DNA of 64,000 nucleotides from Cellulophaga sp. HaHa_2_95 (lineage in GTDB: Bacteria; Bacteroidota; Bacteroidia; Flavobacteriales; Flavobacteriaceae): contig NZ_CP058988.1 of the NCBI RefSeq assembly GCF_019278565.1, positions 3,596,001 to 3,660,000 of the forward strand. Reading direction: 5' to 3'. Position numbers and translations under genes: made by a program. Below the pieces are notes generated by a model, which ran no database searches, was not told the DNA's origin, and worked only from the letters and a program-made list of their open reading frames with translations. This document shows positions 18,057 through 26,066 of the stretch, piece after piece. Position 1 is the first letter of the stretch. Each line of letters opens with the position of its first letter.

Positions 18057-18064
18057 CAAAAATA
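18057..18064 (-). promoter_or_regulatory. Candidate -7 box for the TPR-ribH operon
   Basis: Minus-strand TATTTTTG fits TAnnTTTG and gives a leader of about 15 bases before the ATG at 18035. A TTG (18076-18078) lies only 11 bases upstream of the box, closer than the consensus spacing. Confidence 0.35.
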
Positions 18065-18159
18065 AAGTTTTTATTCAAAATCGGAAGCTTCTTATTCGTT
18101 ATTTTTCGATAATTTGCACGTTCGTCTACTAATCAATCTAAAAATCACGGTTACAGAGC

Positions 18160-19245
18160 ATGTTTCTGAAGAAATTATCACTTATAAATTACAAAAATTT
18201 TAGTACCGAAAATTTCGATTTTGACAGCAAAATCAACTGTTTCGTAGGGCAGAACGGTATTGGAAAAACAAACATCTTAGATGCTATTTACCATTTATCA
18301 TTTGGTAAAAGTTATTTTAACCCTATTGCTACTCAGAATATAAAACATGGCGAAGATTTTTTTGTCATCGAAGGGAATTTTGAAAAATTAGACCGAGAAG
18401 AAAAAATAGTATGCAGTCTTAAAAAAGGACTGAAAAAGATTATTAAGAAAAATGGTAAAGCCTATGATAAGCTTTCGGACCATATAGGCTTCTTGCCACT
18501 AGTCATTATATCGCCTTCTGATAGAGATTTGATTACCGAAGGTAGTGATACACGCCGAAAATTTATAGATGGTGTTATTTCACAATCAGATAAAGAATAC
18601 CTGCAGACCTTACTTAAGTATAATAAGATTGTGAGTCAGCGTAATTCACTTTTAAAATATTTTGCTGCCAACCATACTTTTGATGCCACTAATCTAAGTG
18701 TCTATAATGAGCAACTAGACACCTATGGGACTCAAATATTTAACAAACGTGTTGCTTTTTTAGAAACCTTTATTCCTATCTTTAAAGAACAATACCAGAT
18801 TATCTCTGGCGGAAATGAGGAGGTTTCCTTAGTCTACGATAGTAAATTACTAGACACAAAGCTCTTAGACCTGTTAGGCAAAAATATTGAAAAAGATAGA
18901 GCACTACAATATACCAGTGTTGGGATACATAAAGACGATTTAAATTTTGATTTAGGCGAACACCCTATCAAAAAATTCGGAAGTCAAGGCCAACAAAAAT
19001 CGTTTCTTATTGCATTGAAACTAGCACAATTTCATTTTATTAAAGAGCAATCTAAAACTACACCCATCCTATTGTTAGATGATATTTTTGATAAGCTAGA
19101 CGAAAATAGAGTGAGTCATATTATTAGCCTGGTGAACGATGAAAATTTTGGACAGCTATTTATAAGCGATACTCATGCGGACAGAACAGAAAATGTAATT
19201 AAAACTATTCACCAGTCTTATAAGATGTTCAAATTAGGAAGCTAA
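18160..19245 (+). CDS. recF: DNA replication and repair protein RecF
   Basis: SMC-like ATPase which loads RecA at single-strand gaps together with RecO and RecR. The Walker [10 protein letters not shown] is at residues 30-38, the signature region reads [17 protein letters not shown] (about 272-288), and the Walker B is [14 protein letters not shown] (about 305-318). Length of 361 residues is normal. The gene is divergent from the TPR-ribH operon. Its downstream side is not adjacent to another core gene but to a three-copy intergenic repeat; a DUF721 gene, a frequent recF companion, follows after a lipoprotein. Confidence 0.97.
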   Translation: MFLKKLSLINYKNFSTENFDFDSKINCFVGQNGIGKTNILDAIYHLSFGKSYFNPIATQNIKHGEDFFVIEGNFEKLDREEKIVCSLKKGLKKIIKKNGKAYDKLSDHIGFLPLVIISPSDRDLITEGSDTRRKFIDGVISQSDKEYLQTLLKYNKIVSQRNSLLKYFAANHTFDATNLSVYNEQLDTYGTQIFNKRVAFLETFIPIFKEQYQIISGGNEEVSLVYDSKLLDTKLLDLLGKNIEKDRALQYTSVGIHKDDLNFDLGEHPIKKFGSQGQQKSFLIALKLAQFHFIKEQSKTTPILLLDDIFDKLDENRVSHIISLVNDENFGQLFISDTHADRTENVIKTIHQSYKMFKLGS

Positions 19246-19296
19246 TTAATAGGAACTAAAAAAAGTTCTAGTGTCAAGTTCAAACTAAAAATACCC

Positions 19297-19352
19297 TGTC
19301 AGTTCGAGTGATTTTTGTGCTGCGTAACGAAACAAAAATAGTATCGAGAACA
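19297..19352. repeat. Hairpin repeat unit 1
   Basis: Starts TGTCAGTTCGAGTGATTTTT and ends AGTATCGAGAACA. The arms GTTCGAGTGATTTTTGT and ACAAAAATAGTATCGAGAAC are imperfectly complementary, so the unit can fold into a hairpin with a loop containing TGCGTAACGAA. Confidence 0.85.
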
Positions 19353-19405
19353 CATAACAACAGAAAAAGTTCAAGAATCAAATTCAAGTTCAAAATAAAA
19401 TAGAA

Positions 19406-19461
19406 TGTCAGTTCGAGTGATTTTTGTGCAGCGTAACAAAACAAAAATAGTATCGAGAACA
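19406..19461. repeat. Hairpin repeat unit 2
   Basis: Same length as unit 1 (56 bases) with only a few changes, mainly in the loop (GTGCAGCGTAACAAAAC). The stem arms are unchanged, as expected if folding matters or if the duplication is recent. Confidence 0.85.
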
Positions 19462-19526
19462 GTTTAAAAGTGAAAAGTGCTAGTGCAAGTGTCAAGTTCA
19501 AGTATCAAGTTCAAATTGAAAAAGAA

Positions 19527-19581
19527 TGTCAGTTCGAGTGATTTTGTGCAGAGCAATAAAACAAAAATAGTATCGAGAACA
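19527..19581. repeat. Hairpin repeat unit 3
   Basis: One base shorter in the T-run of the left arm and more diverged in the loop (GTGCAGAGCAATAAAAC), but the outer stem TCAGTTCGAGTG / TATCGAGAACA is intact. Confidence 0.85.
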
Positions 19582-19635
19582 GTTTAAAAATGAAAAGTTC
19601 AAGACTTAAGTGACAAGTTCAAAATAAAAAATCTA

Positions 19636-20058
19636 ATGATAAAAAAGATAAGCGCCGTATTATTCCTACTCCTAATAACTTCTTGTTCTCAAAAGATTAC
19701 AGATGAGCAATTGAGTGCTTTAAACGGATATTGGGAAATTGAGAAAGTGACGCTCTCTGACGGACAAAAGAAAGAATACAAAGTAAATGAAACTATAGAT
19801 TATATAGAACTAGACGGATTAAAAGGTTTTAGAAAAAAAGTGAAACCTACGTTTAGCGGCACCTACATTACCAGTAATGATGCTGAACTATTTAGCATTT
19901 ACAAAAAAGAAGACCAATTCTTATTCACCTATAAAACGGAAATAAGTGAGTGGACAGAAACCTTAAAATCTATATCAAAAGATAAGTTTTCAGTCACCAG
20001 TGAGGATAATATCACGTATTTTTACAAACGCTACGAACCTATAAATATTTCTAAATAA
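19636..20058 (+). CDS. Small lipoprotein, lipocalin-like size
   Basis: A 140-residue predicted lipoprotein: signal peptide with lipobox LITSC (Cys about 17), then a mature domain with strands such as LNGYWEIEKVTLSDGQKKEY and SGTYITSNDAELFSIYKKED. The opening LxGxWxIEKV resembles lipocalin-like domains, but the match is loose and I do not assign a function. It starts right at the end of the repeat region and overlaps the DUF721 gene by one base (TAATG). Confidence 0.75.
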   Translation: MIKKISAVLFLLLITSCSQKITDEQLSALNGYWEIEKVTLSDGQKKEYKVNETIDYIELDGLKGFRKKVKPTFSGTYITSNDAELFSIYKKEDQFLFTYKTEISEWTETLKSISKDKFSVTSEDNITYFYKRYEPINISK

Positions 20059-20354
20059 TGGCGAAAAGACGCAGAGAAAACATTCCCTTAAGTGAAGCTC
20101 TAAAAGAGTTTATTGACGTGAACAAACTCCAAAAAGGTATGGATAAGGTTGATGTTAGAGAAGCTTGGACCAATCTTATGGGTAATGGCGTTAATAACTA
20201 TACTACAGCCATAGAATTACGGGGAGACACGTTATTTATATCACTGTCCTCCTCCGTATTGCGATCAGAACTAAGCCTGGGGAAATCTAAAATTATCACC
20301 ATGCTTAACGATGAGTTAAAAAAAGAAGTGGTGAAGAAGTTGGTTTTGCGATAG
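20058..20354 (+). CDS. DUF721 (DciA-like) protein
   Basis: A 98-residue protein with the DUF721 layout: SEALKEFIDVNKLQKGMDKVDVREAWTNLMG, followed by a strand LRGDTLFISLSSSVLRSELS and a terminal helix. DUF721 includes DciA, a helicase-loading factor of many bacteria without DnaC, and members often lie next to recF, as here with one gene between. Whether this short version loads DnaB is inference. It is followed by a bidirectional terminator. Confidence 0.85.
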   Translation: MAKRRRENIPLSEALKEFIDVNKLQKGMDKVDVREAWTNLMGNGVNNYTTAIELRGDTLFISLSSSVLRSELSLGKSKIITMLNDELKKEVVKKLVLR

Positions 20355-20403
20355 ATTGCCGTTTTCTAAATTGAATAATAAACCTCTTATTGTAAGTTTA
20401 ATA

Positions 20404-20437
20404 AAAAAAGGCCACTCATCACGGAGTAGCCTTTTTT
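20404..20437. terminator. Bidirectional terminator between DUF721 and ndk
   Basis: AAAAAAGGCCACTC and GAGTAGCCTTTTTT form a stem with one mismatch and a loop ATCACG. A-run and T-run on the two sides serve both convergent genes. Confidence 0.8.
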
Positions 20438-20458
20438 AGTATATTCTATGTTGTTTTC

Positions 20459-20875
20459 CTAGAAAATTTCTCTTCCAGCAAAATGAAAAGCTCCTTCAAT
20501 AGCAGCATTCTCATCACTATCAGAACCATGTACTGCATTCTCTCCAAGAGACGTAGCAAACATTTTACGGATAGTACCATCTGCAGCCTCAGCTGGGTTA
20601 GTTGCACCAATTAAAGCTCTAAAATCTTCAACAGCATTATCTTTTTCTAAAATAGCAGCAACGATTGGCCCTCTAGACATAAAGTCTACCAATTCTCCGT
20701 AAAAAGGACGCTCACTATGAACAGCGTAAAACGCTTGAGCATCTCTTTTGCTTAATTGCGTATATTTCATAGCTACAATCTTAAAACCAGCAGCATTAAT
20801 TTTGTCTAGAATAGCACCAATATGTCCGTTTTCAACAGCATCTGGCTTAAGCATTGTAAATGTTCTATTTGTCAT
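20459..20875 (-). CDS. ndk: Nucleoside diphosphate kinase
   Basis: Balances NTP and dNTP pools by transferring the gamma phosphate through a phospho-histidine. The 138 residues cover the whole family fold: [10 protein letters not shown] at the start, [27 protein letters not shown] and the active site NAVHGSDS with His116. Alone on the minus strand, with a full TTG-N19-TACTTTTG promoter upstream and a shared terminator downstream, it looks monocistronic. Confidence 0.98.
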   Translation of the reverse strand: MTNRTFTMLKPDAVENGHIGAILDKINAAGFKIVAMKYTQLSKRDAQAFYAVHSERPFYGELVDFMSRGPIVAAILEKDNAVEDFRALIGATNPAEAADGTIRKMFATSLGENAVHGSDSDENAAIEGAFHFAGREIF

Positions 20876-20892
20876 TTTCTTTAAATTTTGTG

Positions 20893-20922
20893 CAAAAGTA
20901 CTATTTTAAATACATTCTACAA
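20893..20922 (-). promoter_or_regulatory. ndk promoter, full flavobacterial consensus
   Basis: On the minus strand TTG (20920-20922), a 19-base spacer and TACTTTTG (20893-20900) match the Bacteroidota TTG-N17-23-TAnnTTTG pattern. The expected transcript start is near 20886, giving a leader of about 10 bases. Confidence 0.65.
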
Positions 20923-20955
20923 TAGATTAATAAAAAACTGAAGGTAAGTTAACGA

Positions 20956-22005
20956 TTATTTAAACCCTTGTTCCAACACACCCAAGACTTTACCCTCATC
21001 ACCTATCATTTTGAAAACAACATGATTGGTTTCAAAATTAAACGTCAAGGTACCAAAACTCACTTCAGAAACCACCTCTCCTACCCGATACGGATTTTCT
21101 TCTCCTGAGTACGAAGAATACACATGGGTAAGTCCGCTACTCGTAAAATCTATTAATGGATACGCAACACCCGCTATAGTTGTTTTTGAAAATTCTGAAA
21201 TATGCCGGTCTCCAGAGAGCACCACAACACCTTTCGCTTTAGAATCGGCAATCAACTGCTCTAATTTATCTACTTCATGCGGAAAATTACCCCATGTTTC
21301 AAAACCATGCTTATTAGACAACACTTGTATGCTACTTACTAAAATATTAAAATCTGCCGTACTCGTATTCAGTTCCTTCGCTAACCACTTCCATTGTGCT
21401 GCACCTAAAACGGTACCTTCGCCGTAAGTATTTGGTTTCGTTCTTTTTTTTGTTTCGGTATCTTTCGTTAATGCGGTTCTAAAATATCGCGTATCTAAAA
21501 CTATTACTTTAATATTCCCTTCTGGCGTATTATACGTATGAGCAGCATACACCCCTTCTTGTTTTCTACGTGGGCTATCTTTTGCTACTTTAAAGAAATC
21601 TAGAAATACCTGCTGACTTTCTTTTTTGAAGGCATACTCTACTCCCCCATCATTTAAACCATAATCATGATCATCCCAAGTACCAATCACAGGAACTTCG
21701 GCTCTTAATTTTTGATAGCCTAGTATACTATCTTGGCTTTTATAAAACTGTTGAAGCTTTTGCATGTCATTAGTATCTGCATAGACATTATCACCTCCCC
21801 ATATCCAGACATCAGGATGGGTATTTAAAATATCATCCCACAAAACATTAGGGATGGTACTCTTATTACAAGACCCAAAGGCAATAGTAAAATCGGCCTT
21901 TTCTATACTCGCATCCAGAACACTTTTGTCTTGCGCTTGCCCTAGTACTACCCCTAATAAAATAAATACACTGTTAAATACTATTGGTAACTTCTTCATT
22001 TTCAA
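20956..22005 (-). CDS. PhoD-like alkaline phosphatase family protein, exported
   Basis: A secreted metallophosphoesterase of the PhoD family. An N-terminal signal peptide ends near GQAQD (about residue 25). Metal-binding motifs are GSCNKS (family GSC start), WGGDNVYAD (DxxY region), GTWDDHDYGLND and VVLSGDRHISEFS (final His). The W-D-D-H-D-Y block is diagnostic of PhoD-like enzymes, which hydrolyse phosphodiesters or phosphomonoesters in the periplasm or outside. The 349-residue length is short compared with PhoD of Bacillus (~580), typical of the bacterial single-domain subgroup. Monocistronic, divergent from the nrnA-gldI operon. Confidence 0.9.
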   Translation of the reverse strand: MKMKKLPIVFNSVFILLGVVLGQAQDKSVLDASIEKADFTIAFGSCNKSTIPNVLWDDILNTHPDVWIWGGDNVYADTNDMQKLQQFYKSQDSILGYQKLRAEVPVIGTWDDHDYGLNDGGVEYAFKKESQQVFLDFFKVAKDSPRRKQEGVYAAHTYNTPEGNIKVIVLDTRYFRTALTKDTETKKRTKPNTYGEGTVLGAAQWKWLAKELNTSTADFNILVSSIQVLSNKHGFETWGNFPHEVDKLEQLIADSKAKGVVVLSGDRHISEFSKTTIAGVAYPLIDFTSSGLTHVYSSYSGEENPYRVGEVVSEVSFGTLTFNFETNHVVFKMIGDEGKVLGVLEQGFK

Positions 22006-22074
22006 ATATTGTTTCCTTACAAAAATAGCAATTCTTACTGTAGCACTATAGTATAAAATAGTATCTTTACCGCC

Positions 22075-23091
22075 ATGAATTCAGAGGATATTAGCAAAGT
22101 AAAGGAGCTACTTAGTGTTCCACAAAAAATAGTTATCATACCACACAAAAATCCTGACGGAGATGCTATTGGCTCTACATTAGGCCTATGGCACTATCTA
22201 AAAAACAACGAACAGGACGCTACAATTATTAGTCCTAATGATTCGCCTAAGTTTTTAAAATGGATGCCAGGTAGTGAAGATATTCTAAATTTTGAAGTAG
22301 AAAATTCACAAGCTAAGAGAGCTATTGAAGAAGCTACGCTAATTTTTACCTTAGATTTTAATCATTTAGGACGTGTTGGGCAGATGCAATCGTTCTTAGA
22401 AGAAGCTTCTGCTACTTTTATTATGATAGATCACCACCAAGAGCCTTCTGACTATGCATTGGTGACTTACTCTGACGTTACTATGAGTTCTACCTGTGAG
22501 ATGGTTTATAATTTTATCGATTATTTAGGTGATACCGATAAAATTACCTCCGGAATTGCCAACTGTCTTTATACTGGGATCATGACAGATACGGGCTCAT
22601 TTAAATTCTCCTCTACCACTAGTAAAACGCACAAAATTGTTGCAGAACTAATAGATAAAGGGGCAGAAAATACCCGTATACATAACGTTGTGTATGACAC
22701 CAATTCTCCTAGCAGATTGCATTTATTAGGCTGTGCGCTTAAAAACATGGTGATTTTAGAAGAATTTAATACGGCATACATCACCCTTAGTCAAGATGAG
22801 TTAGATACCTATAAATATCAAAAAGGAGACACGGAAGGCTTTGTAAATTACGGATTAACTTTAGACGGTATTCGCTTTGCGGTAATTTTCATTGAGAATA
22901 AAGAAGAAGGTATAATAAAAATATCGTTCAGATCTGAAGGAGATTTTTCTGTGAATGAATTTGCACGTGCTTATTTTCATGGTGGCGGACATAATAATGC
23001 TGCTGGAGGAAAAAGTGACCTTCCATTAGAAGAAACTGCAGCGTATTTTGTAAACTTGTTACCGAAACATTTAAAAGAATTAACCCAATAA
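22075..23091 (+). CDS. DHH-family oligoribonuclease / PAP phosphatase (NrnA-like)
   Basis: Cytoplasmic DHH/DHHA1 phosphoesterase. The N-terminal IIPHKNPDGDAIGSTLGLWHYL, ITLDFNHLGR-like and MIDHHQEP segments provide the metal ligands, the last being the DHH signature. The C-terminal DHHA1 domain has the glycine/His-rich end ARAYFHGGGHNNAAGG. Family members degrade nano-RNA and dephosphorylate 3'-phosphoadenosine 5'-phosphate. The length of 338 matches. The stop overlaps the gldI start by one base, an arrangement kept in gliding flavobacteria. Confidence 0.93.
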   Translation: MNSEDISKVKELLSVPQKIVIIPHKNPDGDAIGSTLGLWHYLKNNEQDATIISPNDSPKFLKWMPGSEDILNFEVENSQAKRAIEEATLIFTLDFNHLGRVGQMQSFLEEASATFIMIDHHQEPSDYALVTYSDVTMSSTCEMVYNFIDYLGDTDKITSGIANCLYTGIMTDTGSFKFSSTTSKTHKIVAELIDKGAENTRIHNVVYDTNSPSRLHLLGCALKNMVILEEFNTAYITLSQDELDTYKYQKGDTEGFVNYGLTLDGIRFAVIFIENKEEGIIKISFRSEGDFSVNEFARAYFHGGGHNNAAGGKSDLPLEETAAYFVNLLPKHLKELTQ

Positions 23092-23639
23092 TGAAGTACC
23101 TGTTATATTTGAGTGCATTATGTTTACTTTTTATAAGTTGTGAGGAGCCTATAGCGCGTAAACCAGTTCGTGTATCTACGCCTAAGCTGGTAAAATCTAC
23201 CGTAGAACGCAACAAAGATCTTTTAGAAATAGAAGTGAAAATTATAAATAGACTGGTAAAAAAAGATACGCTTCATGAGTATTTACCTACAGCTACTGGA
23301 TCATGGTTTTATTATGAAACAAAAAATGATTCATTACCCTATGTACCTCAAGAAGAAGATGTCGTAACGTTAACGTACAATATCATGACGCTAACCAACG
23401 ACACCATATATTCAGCAAAAAAAATTGGCACACAACGTATAAAAGTAAATAAGCCTAGTTTATTCAAAGGCTTACGAAATACCTTTACTCTTTTAAAGGA
23501 GGGCGAAAAAGCTACTTTCTTATTCCCATCTTCCCTAGCTTTTGGCTACCATGGAGATGATAATAAAATTACTCCCAATACCCCAATAAAATCATCCGTA
23601 GAAATTTTAACCATAGAAAAACACCCAACAAATAAATAG
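23091..23639 (+). CDS. gldI: Gliding motility lipoprotein GldI, FKBP-type prolyl isomerase
   Basis: Lipoprotein with signal peptide and lipobox LFISC (Cys at about 17). The C-terminal two thirds is an FKBP-like domain: VVTLTYNIMTLTNDTIYS, LFKGLRNTFTLLKEGEKATFLFPSSLAFGYHGD and a final SSVEILTI strand. GldI is one of the gld genes needed for type IX secretion and gliding in Flavobacterium johnsoniae. Size (182 residues) and the position between an NrnA-like gene and another PPIase support the symbol. It shares a base with the upstream stop and is 10 bases before the next gene. Confidence 0.88.
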   Translation: MKYLLYLSALCLLFISCEEPIARKPVRVSTPKLVKSTVERNKDLLEIEVKIINRLVKKDTLHEYLPTATGSWFYYETKNDSLPYVPQEEDVVTLTYNIMTLTNDTIYSAKKIGTQRIKVNKPSLFKGLRNTFTLLKEGEKATFLFPSSLAFGYHGDDNKITPNTPIKSSVEILTIEKHPTNK

Positions 23640-23649
23640 ATTTAAAAAA

Positions 23650-24789
23650 ATGAAAAACATTCTTAGTTTACTTCTTATTGCAACTGTTTTAGTAAGCAGT
23701 TGTAAATCTAGCAAAACAGCAGATTTAGGCGATGGCATTTTTGCTGATATTCAAACAACACAAGGAGATATCATTGTAAAATTAGAATATGATAAGACAC
23801 CTGTTACTGTTGCCAATTTCGTATCTCTTGCCGAAGGAAAAAATCCTTTTGTGACCGATAGCTTAAAAGGAAAAAATTATTATGACGGACTTACTTTTCA
23901 CCGGGTAATGAAAGATTTCATGATTCAAGGTGGAGATCCAACAGGAACCGGAATGGGAAATCCTGGATACCGTTTTATCGATGAGTTTGTAGATTCTTTA
24001 AGTCATAGCAAAAAGGGAATCCTTTCAATGGCCAATTCCGGTCCTAAAACTAACGGAAGTCAGTTTTTTATCACCCATAAGGAAACGCCTTGGTTAGACA
24101 ACAAGCATACAGTTTTTGGTGAAGTTATAAACGGAATGGATGTTTTAGATAGCATTGCTACTGTAGCCGTTGGGGAAAACAATAAGCCTGTAGAAGCTGT
24201 GATTATGAACAAGGTAAAAATTATCAGAAACGGTAAAGAGGCAAAGAAATTTGATGCCGTTGCTGTTATGAAAAAATATTTTGCGGATGAAGAGCTTAGA
24301 GAAAAAGAGGCTGCTCGTTTAGAAGCGGAACGTGAGCAAAAATTAGCGGAAGCAAAAACTGCGTTTGTAGCTAATTTGGAAAGCCAGAAAAAAGCGGCAC
24401 AAACTTTAGCTTCTGGCTTAAAAATATTTACTTTAGAAGAAGGTACTGGCGAAAAGCCTAAAGTGGGCCAAACGGCAAACCTTTACTACGCAGGTTATTT
24501 TGAAGATGGCCGTTTGTTTGATAGTAATGTAGAAGAAACATCTACCTTATACGGACAATTTAATTGGAACAGAAGAGATCAAGGTGGCTATGAGCCAATG
24601 CCTATGGTTGTAAGTATGGATGCACCAATGATTGCTGGTTTTAAAGAAGCCGTAATGAAAATGAAAGTAGGACAAAAAGCACGTGTGTTTATCCCCTCTC
24701 ATTTAGCCTATGGCGAATCTGGTAGAGGACCAATTCCTGCAAATACCGATTTAATTTTTGATTTAGAAATGGTTGATATTGCGCAATAA
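23650..24789 (+). CDS. Lipoprotein with fused cyclophilin and FKBP prolyl isomerase domains
   Basis: Envelope prolyl isomerase with two unrelated catalytic folds in one chain. After a lipobox (LVSSC, Cys about 18), residues about 30-195 form a cyclophilin domain with YDGLTFHRVMKDFMIQGGDP, GSQFFITHKETPWLDNKHTVFG. A charged helical linker (about 205-255, E/K/A-rich) leads to an FKBP domain at about 265-379 with GQTANLYYAGYFEDGRLFDS and VFIPSHLAYGESGRG. Last gene of the nrnA-gldI operon. It probably helps fold exported proteins together with GldI; that role is inference. Confidence 0.92.
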   Translation: MKNILSLLLIATVLVSSCKSSKTADLGDGIFADIQTTQGDIIVKLEYDKTPVTVANFVSLAEGKNPFVTDSLKGKNYYDGLTFHRVMKDFMIQGGDPTGTGMGNPGYRFIDEFVDSLSHSKKGILSMANSGPKTNGSQFFITHKETPWLDNKHTVFGEVINGMDVLDSIATVAVGENNKPVEAVIMNKVKIIRNGKEAKKFDAVAVMKKYFADEELREKEAARLEAEREQKLAEAKTAFVANLESQKKAAQTLASGLKIFTLEEGTGEKPKVGQTANLYYAGYFEDGRLFDSNVEETSTLYGQFNWNRRDQGGYEPMPMVVSMDAPMIAGFKEAVMKMKVGQKARVFIPSHLAYGESGRGPIPANTDLIFDLEMVDIAQ

Positions 24790-24820
24790 GCAAAAAATCA
24801 CAATTTGTTTAAAAAATATA

Positions 24821-24847
24821 AAACACCTGCTTTTTGCAGGTGTTTTT
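24821..24847 (+). terminator. Intrinsic terminator after the gldI operon
   Basis: AAACACCTGC, a T5 loop and GCAGGTGTTTTT form a perfect 9-10 base stem followed by a T-run, 32 bases after the stop. Confidence 0.85.
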
Positions 24848-24884
24848 ATTTACTATACCTTTAGCCCTTAACCTATATATTTAA

Positions 24885-25988
24885 ATGATTATGAGAATTC
24901 CCCTTTTCAAAACAGTATTTTTTTTGAGCCTATTTTTTATAATTTCCTGCAGCAGCGATGCGGAGCCCGAAATTATTGACCCCGTAGACACCGAAGAAAC
25001 GGCCGATGCTACGGATGACGAACCCACAACTTCCGAGCCAGAGAGCACCCCCGAACCAGACACTAATACAGAAACAGCCACCAATGTCGTGGAAGCTTAC
25101 GGACAGTTAAGTGTCTCTGGAAGCAAAATTGTAGATGAGAACAATAACCCAATTCAACTTCGTGGTATGTCTTTATTTTGGAGCCAATGGATGGGACAAT
25201 ACTACACGACAGGAACCGTAGACTGGTTGCAAACAGATTGGAATGCTACCGTAGTGAGAGCTGCCATGGGCATTGAGGATGCAGATGGCTACATTAGTAA
25301 TCCTGCTACAGAAAAGGCAAAAGTATTCGCTGTAATAGATGCGGCCATAGCCGCAGGAATTTATGTGATCGTAGATTGGCATAGCCACCATGCAGAAGAT
25401 CATATCCCTGAAGCGAAAGCTTTCTTTGCCGAAGTAGCCCAGAAATATGGAGACCAACCAAATATTATCTATGAGACATATAATGAGCCCTTAGATGTTT
25501 CATGGACCGGAGTTTTAAAACCGTACCACGAAACTATTATCGCAGAAATACGAAAGTATGATCCAGACAATCTAATTATCTGTGGTACTAGAACATGGTC
25601 TCAGCGTGTAGATGAAGTAGTTGGTAATGAAATTACTGATGCTAATGTTGCATACACTTTGCATTACTATGCTTCAACACATAAACAAGAGCTAAGAGAT
25701 ATAGCGCAAATAGCACTAAACAACAATCTCGCCATTTTCGTTACAGAGTATGGTGTTACGGAAGCCTCTGGAAACGGATATATTGATGAAGCATCTGCTA
25801 ACACTTGGTGGAACTATTTAGACGATCATAAAATTTCTTGGTGTAATTGGTCTATTGCCGATAAAGATGAGAGTGCTGCGGCATTAACATCAGGTGCTAG
25901 TGGATCAGGAAATTGGGCCGAAAGTGAGCTTACTGTTTCAGGAAAATTAGTCCGTTCAGAATTATTAGCTAAAAATCCTACCTACTAA
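24885..25988 (+). CDS. GH5 endoglucanase lipoprotein (cellulase-like)
   Basis: A cell-envelope glycoside hydrolase. The signal peptide ends in lipobox IISC (Cys about 22), followed by SSDAEPE and a ~45-residue Glu/Asp/Thr/Pro linker; early acidic residues are a surface-export signal for Bacteroidota lipoproteins. The GH5 barrel spans about 65-365: NPIQLRGMSLFWSQW, IVDWHSHHAED, the acid/base Glu201 in TYNEPLD, LHYYAST and the nucleophile Glu288 in FVTEYGVTE. The pattern is closest to GH5 subfamily 2 beta-1,4-endoglucanases; substrate is inferred. It stands alone between two terminators, with no SusCD pair. ATGs at 24885 or 24891 are both possible. Confidence 0.92.
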   Translation: MIMRIPLFKTVFFLSLFFIISCSSDAEPEIIDPVDTEETADATDDEPTTSEPESTPEPDTNTETATNVVEAYGQLSVSGSKIVDENNNPIQLRGMSLFWSQWMGQYYTTGTVDWLQTDWNATVVRAAMGIEDADGYISNPATEKAKVFAVIDAAIAAGIYVIVDWHSHHAEDHIPEAKAFFAEVAQKYGDQPNIIYETYNEPLDVSWTGVLKPYHETIIAEIRKYDPDNLIICGTRTWSQRVDEVVGNEITDANVAYTLHYYASTHKQELRDIAQIALNNNLAIFVTEYGVTEASGNGYIDEASANTWWNYLDDHKISWCNWSIADKDESAAALTSGASGSGNWAESELTVSGKLVRSELLAKNPTY

Positions 25989-26010
25989 AAAAAGGTAAAA
26001 ATACCTCATA

Positions 26011-26049
26011 AAAAAAGCTCCTTACAACTAATTTGTAAGGAGCTTTTTT
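26011..26049. terminator. Bidirectional terminator, GH5 gene and M48 gene
   Basis: AAAAAAGCTCCTTACAA and TTGTAAGGAGCTTTTTT form a perfect 17-base stem with a short CTAAT-type loop. It lies between convergent genes and has run-offs on both strands. Confidence 0.9.
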
Positions 26050-26066
26050 GTTCAACAGTATTATGA

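Larger units (their letters stand above)
19275..19634. repeat. Tandem intergenic repeat region (period ~108-121 bp, three full copies)
   Basis: This occupies nearly the whole 390-base gap between recF and the lipoprotein gene. A lead-in CAAGTTCAAA(a/c)TAAAA-like sequence recurs at 19275, 19385, 19506 and 19614, giving periods of 110, 121 and 108 bases. Within each of the first three periods lies a hairpin unit beginning TGTCAGTTCGAGTG and ending ATAGTATCGAGAACA. The fourth lead-in runs directly into the lipoprotein start. The similarity of copies, including flanks, indicates tandem duplication of a longer unit. It does not encode a plausible protein. Confidence 0.9.

Noticed and set aside
19280..19501. 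73-codon open frame on the minus strand inside the repeat region
   Set aside because: It reads through the hairpin repeats, consists of Leu/Phe-rich low-complexity sequence and has no support as a gene.
19297..19581. CRISPR-like array
   Set aside because: Only three units, spaced by 109-121 bases with related (not unique) spacers, and no cas genes nearby.
21026..21427. 133-codon frame antisense to the PhoD-like gene
   Set aside because: Shadow of a gene with intact PhoD motifs; no start context.
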